A DNA stretch of 64,000 nt from Deltaproteobacteria bacterium (lineage in GTDB: Bacteria > Acidobacteriota > Thermoanaerobaculia > Multivoradales > JAHZIX01), in contig JAHZIX010000028.1 of the NCBI GenBank assembly GCA_022601195.1, positions 124,001-188,000 on the forward strand. The letters are read 5' to 3'. Position numbers and translations under genes: made by a program. Of this stretch, positions 18,231 through 25,854 are shown piece after piece; the stretch's first letter is position 1, and every line of letters begins with the position of its first letter. Under the pieces are notes generated by a model that was given only the letters and a program-made list of their open reading frames with translations, made no database searches and had not been told where the DNA came from.

Positions 18231-20202
18231 TGTCGTCTTCTGGGGAACTCTCCCAGGGGCCGAGAATGGAGAGCACCCGATTCGGAGAGTCCTCTGCGGA
18301 TAGCTCTACCCGAGTTCCCACATGGACCGTCGAGATATCGTCATGGCTCAAATCGATCGGTTGCGCCCTGGAAAGGTCATGGCTCAGAGCCGCCAACCGG
18401 GAGTTGAGGTACTCATGGCGCTGCCGAGCGCTCTTGTATTCGAAGTTTTCTCGTAGATCACCCATGGCTCGAGCTTCTTCGATGGCGGTGCGGTTGGCCG
18501 GAATCTCCACCAGTCGCAACTCTCGAAGCTCTTCCCGCTTGGTGTCTATGGAAGCCGGTAGGGCGTAGAGAGGAGCTTCTGCATCCTGCCGTAGGGAAGC
18601 GAACTTGAGTTCCAGGGAGCTGACCAGGGCTTGCCGCTGATACTCCTCTAGGCCAGCCGCCCGAGAGATCACCGTCTTGGCTTGTTCCGCCTGTTCCATT
18701 TCGATGAAGGGCAGGAGTCTCGGTACCGTACCGCCACTTTCGAATAGAGGTACCATTCGTGAAGCGCGATAGGGAGCGAATCTGTCGTCCTGCAAACTCG
18801 AGAGGAGTTGGGAGAGCAAGCGCAAGGGGCTCTTGCCGAGAAGATCCGGGTCATCCGCTGCCCGTTCCGCCAACCAGACGAAGGCGGCTGGTTGTTTTCG
18901 AGGCTGGCTGATGAGTTGCTCCGTGTAGCGCTGGAATGCCTCGGGCTGGACACTGATGACAGCATCTGCCAAGGAGCTCAAGAGAGCGGACTCCTGCTCG
19001 TGGCGAAGCAATTGTTCGTACACATTGGGCCAGTTCGAGCTAATTTCCTGAAATTGGGCGTAGGCCAGCTCTCGTCGGCCGCGATCTTGGATGGCGCGAA
19101 GGACTTCGAAGGGATTTTCGTGCTCGGCCAACAAGTTCCGAGGTTCCCAGGAAACATTCTTCGGCGCTGTTCCGCCCCGCTCTAACTCGTACCAAGTCTC
19201 CACGGCCAGACTCGGATCGGACTGAGTGGAACGACTGCCAAGCTCACGAAGGCTCTCGACCATACGCTGGGCAAGGCCCTCGTCTCGTTTGGCGTCCCGG
19301 CGGTAGAGATCTAGTTTGGCCCGCGGAGCGGCGGCGGTAAAGGCGAGCCACAGAGCTTCGAAAGCATCTGCAGTGGTGTCAGCCCATTGGTAGGTCTGGC
19401 GGCCCTTGCCTCGCGTGATCACCTGCGGGTGTTTGCGAGCAGTGCTCCACCAGCTCGCCCATTTCTTGTCGGGAACGATACCGCTCAGGTGCGTTTTGAT
19501 CTCCGCTCCCGTCATGGGCTCCCCAAAGCTCTGCAGCAGCATGCCGAGAAGCTGAGCCGGGCTTTTGAGGGCCAGGGCCTTCATCTCGTCGGGAGTTTCC
19601 AGCTTGCGTACCAAGTAGTGGTCCGATTCCAGAGGAATCAGCATCTTGGAAGCTGCTCGAAAGCCAACCATCAGGGCCGGAAATTTCTCGAAATCGATCT
19701 TCAGGCTCTGAAGAGGAAGATTGACGTCGATGATACGCCCTGCCCCTTTTCCCTTCATGCGCACCACGGTGCCGATGTCGAAGGACATCAGATTCTGGAA
19801 CCTACCCACCTTTTCCCAGGTCTTGGGGACATCCTGGGGGGCGCGGTTGAGACCGAGCTTATCGAGCAGCTCTTTGTAGTTCGAGTGGGATTTGTAGAGC
19901 TCGCCGAGGGTCGCCAGTATCGCCTCGTGACCTTCCTCCGGAGTTTCAAAGAGGATGTGCCCGGCTCGTTGTAGGAGCTTCAGGCGTATTTGCCACAGCT
20001 CTTTTTGGCCCAGCAGGTCGTAGAGCAGCTCGAGTAAGAATCGAGCTCGGTCGGATTCCCCGGTGCCTACTAGGGCCCGGGCAATGCCGACGAAATAGTC
20101 AAGGTCATCGGGAGCTTCGCCGCTGTGCGCGAGCCATTGAGTTTCAATGGCATCGAAGTCGCCCCGATCAAGGGCAGTTTGAATTTCTCGTGAGATCGCC
20201 AT
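18118..20202 (-). CDS. Large GreA/GreB-family transcription elongation factor with long N-terminal extension
   Basis: About 694 aa; ordinary GreA is about 158 aa. The last 155 residues are GreA-like: the coiled-coil with the conserved acidic tip (GDLRENFEYKSARQ, equivalent to the Asp/Glu that reach into the RNA polymerase secondary channel) and the C-terminal FKBP-like domain (SYESELAKGLLGKKPGE). The long N-terminal part is helical, with TPR-like helices early and a beta-rich RNAP/CarD-like stretch around residues 130-180 (GTVVRMKGKGAGRIID). Chlamydial GreA proteins have a similarly large N-terminus (known for that group). I put the start at 20202; the longer frame from 20289 would overlap the divergent gene. 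Expected role: rescue of backtracked RNA polymerase. The stop end overlaps the YD-repeat gene antisense. Confidence 0.88.
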   Translation of the reverse strand: MAISREIQTALDRGDFDAIETQWLAHSGEAPDDLDYFVGIARALVGTGESDRARFLLELLYDLLGQKELWQIRLKLLQRAGHILFETPEEGHEAILATLGELYKSHSNYKELLDKLGLNRAPQDVPKTWEKVGRFQNLMSFDIGTVVRMKGKGAGRIIDVNLPLQSLKIDFEKFPALMVGFRAASKMLIPLESDHYLVRKLETPDEMKALALKSPAQLLGMLLQSFGEPMTGAEIKTHLSGIVPDKKWASWWSTARKHPQVITRGKGRQTYQWADTTADAFEALWLAFTAAAPRAKLDLYRRDAKRDEGLAQRMVESLRELGSRSTQSDPSLAVETWYELERGGTAPKNVSWEPRNLLAEHENPFEVLRAIQDRGRRELAYAQFQEISSNWPNVYEQLLRHEQESALLSSLADAVISVQPEAFQRYTEQLISQPRKQPAAFVWLAERAADDPDLLGKSPLRLLSQLLSSLQDDRFAPYRASRMVPLFESGGTVPRLLPFIEMEQAEQAKTVISRAAGLEEYQRQALVSSLELKFASLRQDAEAPLYALPASIDTKREELRELRLVEIPANRTAIEEARAMGDLRENFEYKSARQRHEYLNSRLAALSHDLSRAQPIDLSHDDISTVHVGTRVELSAEDSPNRVLSILGPWESSPEDDIISYESELAKGLLGKKPGESCSTSGVQYTIVQILAYQ

Positions 20203-20269
20203 AGGTGAAGCAGGAAGATACCAGAAAGTGCGCTTCAGGAGGAGGGCTAAGAAGCGGTAGAGTAAGAAG

Positions 20270-21028
20270 ATGTCTATCTCGGTGGACAATGAGCACCTTC
20301 GACAGCTTCGTGAAGCTGCCGCGGAAGAGCTAGTTCAACTCGTCGATGAGCATGCAGCAGGGATGGATGTGGCAGCGGTGCGCATGGTCTTACGTAATTC
20401 CTTCGTCTCTACGGAGATTATTGAGAGGTTGATGAAGGAGCGGCGACTCTTGGCTATCTACGAGTTGCGGCGTGACCTGGCTCGTCACAACAAGACTCCT
20501 CAAGTTCATTCGATGCGCCTCATCCCGACTCTTTTTTGGCGCGACCTTATGGAGATAGGCCTCGATATGCGGGCTCCTCCCTTGGTGCGCCGAGGAGCAG
20601 AAAGGCATCTTGTGGCTCGGGTTTCCAGCCTCGCCGTGGGCGAACGGATGTCCATCGGGCGCCGGGCCGGCCATGGAGTGATCATGCACTTGCGCTTCGA
20701 CTCGGACTCCCGGGTGATCGGTGCACTGTTGGACAACCCTCGCCTCAACGAAGGCTTGTTGATGCCGTTGGTGAGCCACGAAGGGGCACCGCCGGAGGTG
20801 CTCAAGACCGTGGCTGGCAATCGACGGTGGGGGCGGCGCTACCCGATCCGAGTGGCCTTGGTTCGCAACCCTCGGACACCACCGGTGATCGCGGTAGGTT
20901 TGCTCGGTGGTTTGAAGAAGATGGACCAAAAGGCGGTGGCCCAAGATGTACGGTTACCCACGGTGGTACGGCGTCGCGCGCGGCTGCTGTTAGGGGATCC
21001 AGCGGAGTCCAGAAATAGGTTGAGGTGA
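20270..21028 (+). CDS. Unknown helical-repeat protein, paralogue of the gene at 22013
   Basis: 252 aa, mostly helical, no signal peptide or membrane span. I cannot name a family; the pattern of short paired helices resembles HEAT/LRV-type repeats. The C-terminal 70 residues (RRYPIRVALVRNPRTPPVIAVGLL and VVRRRARLLL, separate segments) match the C-terminus of the protein encoded at 22013 (SRYLIMAALVRNPRTPVGVA, PVRKTADRLY), so the two share an undescribed module. It is divergent from the GreA-like gene (67 bp gap) and is followed by the RodZ-like gene in the same direction. Function unknown. Confidence 0.75.
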   Translation: MSISVDNEHLRQLREAAAEELVQLVDEHAAGMDVAAVRMVLRNSFVSTEIIERLMKERRLLAIYELRRDLARHNKTPQVHSMRLIPTLFWRDLMEIGLDMRAPPLVRRGAERHLVARVSSLAVGERMSIGRRAGHGVIMHLRFDSDSRVIGALLDNPRLNEGLLMPLVSHEGAPPEVLKTVAGNRRWGRRYPIRVALVRNPRTPPVIAVGLLGGLKKMDQKAVAQDVRLPTVVRRRARLLLGDPAESRNRLR

Positions 21029-21155
21029 AAAGGCTTCTGCCGAGGGATATGGCAATTCCCCGAAAAGCCTTTGTTTGCATTACAATCGGCAGGACTGGGG
21101 ACCTCCGCGAAAGATCTCGCGGCTGGGCTGCCAGGCAGAACCAACAGCACGAAAC

Positions 21156-22016
21156 ATGACCGGCGCAAAGCGCAGCTCCAGCAGGCAACCTCCATGGCAA
21201 GGGCCGGACTCCGATGGCATCACTTTCGGGTCCTGGCTGAGGCAGCAAAGGGAGGTGCGTCAAATCGGCTTGAGAGAGGTGGCGGAGAGCAGCAAGATTA
21301 GCCTGCGTTACCTTCAAGCCTTCGAGCAGGATCAATTCGAGATCCTACCGGCGCCGGTGTTCGCGAAGGGCTTCCTGCGGCAGTATTCGGCCTATGTTGG
21401 GTTGGATGCCGACGAGGTGATCAATCACTACCTGCGGGCTCTCCAGGAAGGCGAGCCAGAGCCGGAAGAAGAGTCTTCCGGAACCCGAAAGAACGATCGC
21501 AGTCTGATGCCTTTATTGGTACTGCTTGCGGTTCTCATCGCCGTTGTTGCGGCGGTTCTATGGTTTTCTGCAGCACGGCAGGAACAAAAGGCTCAGCTGG
21601 AGAAAGTCGAGCCCAGCGAAGAGTTCGTTCCTCCTCCCGTCCCTGAAGTTCGAGACCTGCCAGCTGATCTTCCTCCCCCTCCTCCCGAGCCGGAGCTTCC
21701 TGAGGTTCCCCTGAGGGTTACCTTGGAATTTACCCGAGACTGCTGGGTCGATGCGGTCGTCGACGGGGGAGCTTCGAGAATCACCCAGACCTATCTACCG
21801 GGAGAACCGCTTCAGATCGATGCCCAAGAGAGTGTTTTGTTCAGGAAGTTGGGCAACTCTGGAGGCGTCAAGGTGGAGATCAATGGTCTCCCCTACGATC
21901 TTGGGGGCAGTGAAGGACGGGTTCTCAGTGGTCTTCGACTCGACCTAGGAACGGTGGCGGAGCTACGGGATGCTCAGTCTGAGGCAACCGAGCCACCCGT
22001 TGGAATCGAACCATGA
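21156..22016 (+). CDS. RodZ-like membrane protein: HTH (Xre/HTH_25), transmembrane span, DUF4115-like domain
   Basis: About 286 aa from the ATG at 21156 (the frame extends to 21075 but the extra residues look non-native). N-terminal helix-turn-helix of the RodZ type (FGSWLRQQREVRQIGLREVA, then SLRYLQAFEQDQFEILPAPV and FAKGFLRQYSAYVGLD), a single membrane helix (SLMPLLVLLAVLIAVVAAVL), a Pro/Glu-rich periplasmic spacer and a C-terminal beta domain (LRVTLEFTRDCWVDAVVDGG, PGEPLQIDAQESVLFRKLGN). In RodZ the HTH domain contacts MreB actin and links the cytoskeleton to wall synthesis; here no mreB is adjacent, so a cytoskeletal or regulatory role is inferred from architecture. Its stop overlaps the next start (ATGA), giving tight coupling. 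Confidence 0.85.
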   Translation: MTGAKRSSSRQPPWQGPDSDGITFGSWLRQQREVRQIGLREVAESSKISLRYLQAFEQDQFEILPAPVFAKGFLRQYSAYVGLDADEVINHYLRALQEGEPEPEEESSGTRKNDRSLMPLLVLLAVLIAVVAAVLWFSAARQEQKAQLEKVEPSEEFVPPPVPEVRDLPADLPPPPPEPELPEVPLRVTLEFTRDCWVDAVVDGGASRITQTYLPGEPLQIDAQESVLFRKLGNSGGVKVEINGLPYDLGGSEGRVLSGLRLDLGTVAELRDAQSEATEPPVGIEP

Positions 22017-23023
22017 GTGCCTCCGCTTCACTGGTGGAGCAAGTTCTTTCCGGAGGCAGCCGCGACTTGCAGATGATGGCTGCCGGTGGAGTTCTACCGG
22101 TCCCTCCCAGCGAGCTGATTCCCCTACAAATCTCTTTGGCAAGAGGATCAGATCCGGAGGTCGCTGAGCGGGCCTTAGGGGCGCTTCGGAACTTGACTCC
22201 TAAATTGGTCGCCAGTTTTTTGGCCGAAGAAGCCTCGTCCAAAGTCTTGAGCTTCTTTGCTCTCGAGGTAGATTCGCCGGAGATCCTGGAAGCGATTCTG
22301 CAGCGCCGAGATGTTCCGCGCTCGCTGCTCCGCGCCGTGGCGGCGAATCTTTCGCCGGACCTACAAGAGATTCTCTTGTTGCGGCAGGACGCCATCGTCG
22401 AGGAACCACGAATCCTGGAAGCCCTGGAGCTGAATCCCCATCTGAGTCTCTATGCCAAGCGCCGTATCGCTGAGTATCGCGAGCACCTCTTGCCCAGGGA
22501 ACGCAAGGCGGAGGAGCCGGTGGAGGTCAAAGAGGCTTCCCCGGAAGAGGTTGAGGTCGCTATCGAAGCCGTCAAAAAGGCGGTTCCCTCTGAAGGCGAG
22601 GTAGACGACCTGACCGGGTTGACGGAACAACAGATTCGGATGTTGAGTATTCCGGTTCGGATGACTTTGACTCGAGGTGCATCACGAGTGATGCGGGGTA
22701 TTCTGATTCGGGATACCAACTCCACCGTAGCGCTCGCCTGTCTGACCAATAACCAGTTCTCGGATCAGGAGATAGAAAACATCAGCCTGAACCGAAACTC
22801 TCATGACGAGATACTCAGTGCGATTTGCCGCAATCGACAATGGATGAGCCGTTACTTGATCATGGCGGCCCTGGTCCGTAACCCCCGAACGCCCGTCGGT
22901 GTTGCCGTGCGCTTGGTTCCTCGGCTGTCTGTGCGAGACTTGAAAGATGTTCGGAGAGATAGGAATGTTCCGGATCCGGTTCGTAAAACTGCGGATCGGC
23001 TGTATAGAATCAAAGTAAGATAG
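22013..23023 (+). CDS. Unknown HEAT/LRV-like repeat protein, paralogue of the gene at 20270
   Basis: 336 aa, helical throughout with short repeats such as DPEVAERALGALRNLTPKLV and SPEILEAILQRRDVPRSLLR, resembling HEAT or leucine-rich-variant repeats. A Glu-rich linker around residues 160-195 precedes a second helical part that ends in the module shared with the protein at 20270 (ALVRNPRTP core). No signal or membrane segment. Coupled to the RodZ-like gene by a 4-bp overlap and followed within 10 bp by the J-domain gene. I do not recognise the family; a cytoplasmic scaffold partner of the membrane protein is a reasonable guess only. Confidence 0.8.
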   Translation: MSASASLVEQVLSGGSRDLQMMAAGGVLPVPPSELIPLQISLARGSDPEVAERALGALRNLTPKLVASFLAEEASSKVLSFFALEVDSPEILEAILQRRDVPRSLLRAVAANLSPDLQEILLLRQDAIVEEPRILEALELNPHLSLYAKRRIAEYREHLLPRERKAEEPVEVKEASPEEVEVAIEAVKKAVPSEGEVDDLTGLTEQQIRMLSIPVRMTLTRGASRVMRGILIRDTNSTVALACLTNNQFSDQEIENISLNRNSHDEILSAICRNRQWMSRYLIMAALVRNPRTPVGVAVRLVPRLSVRDLKDVRRDRNVPDPVRKTADRLYRIKVR

Positions 23024-23033
23024 GAATCGTCAG

Positions 23034-23681
23034 ATGGCGACGAACTACTACACAGTCCTTGGGGTAGCCCAGAATGCGACCACCGATCAGGTGCGCGCGC
23101 GTTTCCTCGTGCTCGCCAAGGAAATGCATCCGGATCGGTTTCCCGGCGAAGGGAAAGCCAAGGCGGAGGAGAGCTTTCAGAAAGTTACGGAAGCCTTCAA
23201 TGTCTTGTCCAACCCTATGCGCCGTCGCGAGCACGATCAGGATCTGGCAACGCCTATGGTGGAGCAATCAGGGCCCGATCCAGATCAATTGTTGAAGGTC
23301 TACATGCAGCGGGGAGTCAAAGCTTACCGGGAAAAGAACTTTCCCGCCGCTGCTGACAACTTTCACCGCGCTGCGAAAACAGATCCTGCCAACGCCAAGA
23401 CCTGGTATCACCTGGGGCTGGCTTGTAGCCATGAATCCCGTTGGCGCCAGCAAGCATTGGCAGCCTTCGAGCGAGCTTGTGACCTCGAACCGATGAATTT
23501 TCGCTACACCCAGGCTGCTGCTGAGTTTTTCGAGAAGGTGGGAAAAACCGACGAGGCGGAGAGGTATTACACCCTTGCCTTGAAGTGGGGCGGTAGCGAA
23601 GAGCCAATCCGGGCCGCTCTGGAACGGCTGAAGAAGACCAGTAAGAAGGGGCGTTCCGGCTTCTTCGGGAAGGCGACTTGA
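23034..23681 (+). CDS. J-domain (DnaJ) protein with TPR repeats
   Basis: 215 aa. Residues 1-70 form a J domain (YYTVLGVAQNATTDQVRARF) with the essential HPD tripeptide (EMHPDRF), which in DnaJ proteins stimulates Hsp70 ATPase. The remainder carries about three TPR motifs (GVKAYREKNFPAAADNFHRA, AKTWYHLGLAC, ERYYTLALKWGG), probably for client or partner binding. There is no Gly/Phe or zinc-finger region, so it is a type-III J protein. The stop overlaps the TTG start of the phosphatase gene, making an operon with the two genes before it likely. Confidence 0.92.
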   Translation: MATNYYTVLGVAQNATTDQVRARFLVLAKEMHPDRFPGEGKAKAEESFQKVTEAFNVLSNPMRRREHDQDLATPMVEQSGPDPDQLLKVYMQRGVKAYREKNFPAAADNFHRAAKTDPANAKTWYHLGLACSHESRWRQQALAAFERACDLEPMNFRYTQAAAEFFEKVGKTDEAERYYTLALKWGGSEEPIRAALERLKKTSKKGRSGFFGKAT

Positions 23682-24460
23682 GTTTTCGTATTCGAGCCTG
23701 TGGTTTGTCGGATGTCGGGCTCGCGCGGTCCCACAATGAGGATTGCTTCGGCATTGATGCGGAAAACCGCTTGGCGGTTGTCGCGGATGGGATGGGCGGG
23801 CATAGCCACGGTGAGGTCGCCTCGAGGATCGCTGTTCAATCCATTCACGATACCGTCTCGAAAACGGCTCACCAGGAAACTGCCCGCCAGGAAGACCTGC
23901 TGGCTGATGGCAATGGCTCCAAAGACGAAGCGCACTCTCGAGTACTCGCAGAGGCGATGCGCCGGGCCCACCAACAGGTTCTCGGGGCGATTCGGGAAGA
24001 TGGTTCCCTGTATGGGATGGGGACAACGGTGGTTGGCTTTCTCCTTCAGGGAGACAAGGCGGTGGTGGCCCATGTAGGGGACAGCCGTGCTTATCGAGTG
24101 CATCGGGATCGCCTGGAGCTACTGACCCAAGATCACACCTGGGTCAATGAACAAGTGGTGGCGGGGTTTCTCTCAGCGGAGCAGGCTCGGGTGCATCCTT
24201 TGAAGAACGTCATCACCCGCGCTCTCGGTGGCGAGAGCGATGTGATCGTCGATACTCGGGAGATTGTCGTGGAAGAGGGGGATCTCTACCTCCTGTGCTC
24301 CGATGGGCTCACCACGATGCTCAACGACGGCGATATTCATAGCGCCGTGGATTTGGACGCGGGGCTGGAATCAACCTGTCGCAGCCTGGTTCAGGCAGCA
24401 AATTCCCGTGGTGGGCTGGACAACGTCACGGTGGTTCTGGTCGCCATCGAGAAGAGCTAA
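23678..24460 (+). CDS. PP2C-family protein serine/threonine phosphatase
   Basis: 260 aa, full length for bacterial Stp/PphA-type phosphatases. It starts at a TTG overlapping the upstream stop (TTGA). Metal-binding and catalytic motifs are all present: SDVGLARSHNEDCFG, VVADGMGGHSHGEVA, GMGTTVVGFLL, VAHVGDSRAYRV, LCSDGLTTMLND, and NSRGGLDNVTVVLV. It would dephosphorylate Ser/Thr phosphoproteins in the cytosol. No matching Hanks kinase is in the window. Position at the end of the block with RodZ-like and J-domain genes suggests a shared pathway, which is inference. Confidence 0.95.
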   Translation: MSFRIRACGLSDVGLARSHNEDCFGIDAENRLAVVADGMGGHSHGEVASRIAVQSIHDTVSKTAHQETARQEDLLADGNGSKDEAHSRVLAEAMRRAHQQVLGAIREDGSLYGMGTTVVGFLLQGDKAVVAHVGDSRAYRVHRDRLELLTQDHTWVNEQVVAGFLSAEQARVHPLKNVITRALGGESDVIVDTREIVVEEGDLYLLCSDGLTTMLNDGDIHSAVDLDAGLESTCRSLVQAANSRGGLDNVTVVLVAIEKS

Positions 24461-24532
24461 GACCCGAGCCTCGATGTTGGCTGAATGCCAACCTGACGGC
24501 TAAATCCTTGCCGAACAACCTACCTCCCTCGC

Positions 24533-25624
24533 TCAATTTCCATAGAGGTACCCGGACCGGGCCCTCACCTTGAACTCGGGGTTGCGCGTCGCTACCTTTA
24601 CCTTCTGATATCCCGACTTCCTAGGCTCATGCTTGGCCTGATAGCTAATCAGGTAGTAGCCGTTGTTGGCCTCTGAAGCTCTGCGCAACGGGGTCAGAAA
24701 GCTGGTGAAGTTGAACAGGTATTCACCGCCCGTATCGAGAGCCAGATGGCTCAAGGCGTCTTCCATGGCATGGCGAGTTCCCGAGGGTGTGATGTCGATG
24801 GTGTAAACCGCGACATTGTTGTCATTGAGATTTCGCATGGTGGGCGGGTAGTACCGAGGGTCGGGACGGTATTGGCCGAAGGAGTCGAGGTCGCCGAATC
24901 CCAGGCTGAAAAAGAGCAGGTTCTTTCTGCCCTGCACTTTGCCGGCAGCTCGCGCCAGCACCTGAAGCGCGTCATAGATTCTCTTGGTCTCTTTGCGAAG
25001 CTCTTTTCCTTGAGGCATGCCTGTCGCTAGAGAGGGGGCACCGTCGTTGGCGATGCGAGAGGGCCAGTTACCGGCATCCTTGGAGCGCACAGCGCGATCC
25101 ACGGCAGCCATCAGGTCGCTACGGTCCTGGGAGAAGTCTTGGTGAAGTTTGAGCTTGAAGTCGTAGCTCAAGATGGCGACCCAGTCTCCGGGCAGCAACT
25201 CGCTCCGAATCCACTCCTTGGTCTGGCGTCCAGCATCGAGTTGGCGGCTCACCAAACGGGGGGCATCTGCAGCCCGACTGAGCTGATCCTCGAAGAGAAC
25301 GATGAAATAGCGATCTTGCGGAACCTCGTCCAGGGAAACCCCTTTGGCCCGGAGGTCCTCTGCGGGGGTTTCAAGGACACGGTTGCTGTAGAAGGTCAGG
25401 CTGTCAATCTCGATAGGCTTCCCGTCTTCTTCGACGATGAAGTCGGTCTTGTCGAGGCCGATAATGACGTTGCCGCCCTTGTCATTGACCTGCACGTCTA
25501 GTAGGACTTCGGTTACGTTGACCTCATCGGTGAACGGAGCCTCGAGTTGGTCCTGGGCCACCAGGGGCAGGGCGAGAGAGGTGGCGGCGACCAGAACCAT
25601 GATGCCCCAAAGTTGTTTTCGCAC
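24533..25624 (-). CDS. Secreted VWA-domain protein (VWFA-related acidobacterial domain)
   Basis: 363 aa with a signal peptide (LWGIMVLVAATSLALPLVAQ). It opens at a GTG with an excellent AAGGAGGT site 6 nt upstream. The N-terminal beta domain (VTEVLLDVQVNDKGGNVIIG, DFIVEEDGKP) and the following von Willebrand A-like fold (YFIVLFEDQLSRA, WVAILSYDFKLKLHQDF, NLLFFSLGFGDL) match the VWFA-related family expanded in Acidobacteriota. The MIDAS is not the classic DxSxS, so metal binding is uncertain. C-terminal beta strands (GYYLISYQAK, GYQKVKVATRN) complete the family architecture. Exported, function unknown for the family. Confidence 0.9.
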   Translation of the reverse strand: MRKQLWGIMVLVAATSLALPLVAQDQLEAPFTDEVNVTEVLLDVQVNDKGGNVIIGLDKTDFIVEEDGKPIEIDSLTFYSNRVLETPAEDLRAKGVSLDEVPQDRYFIVLFEDQLSRAADAPRLVSRQLDAGRQTKEWIRSELLPGDWVAILSYDFKLKLHQDFSQDRSDLMAAVDRAVRSKDAGNWPSRIANDGAPSLATGMPQGKELRKETKRIYDALQVLARAAGKVQGRKNLLFFSLGFGDLDSFGQYRPDPRYYPPTMRNLNDNNVAVYTIDITPSGTRHAMEDALSHLALDTGGEYLFNFTSFLTPLRRASEANNGYYLISYQAKHEPRKSGYQKVKVATRNPEFKVRARSGYLYGN

Positions 25625-25854
25625 TCTGAACCTCCTTTAACTCAGCAAATCAAATCGAGGCTTGAACGAAGCCTCGGACTCGTCATAGGTAACCAGGTAG
25701 AAGCAAGTATCATTCCATTCCACTGTCATGAGCTGGCTGACGGATGCTGGAGTCGACTAGGGAGTTTCCGGCGACCACCACCTCCGATTTCGTCTCCGAA
25801 GGGAGACGCTGGAGCCCGCTTGGAGGACGCCCGACCTTCCAGATCTCTCCATGA

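Noticed and set aside
24461-24532. Hairpin TTGGC/GCCAA after the phosphatase as a terminator
   Set aside because: Short stem and no following T-tract.
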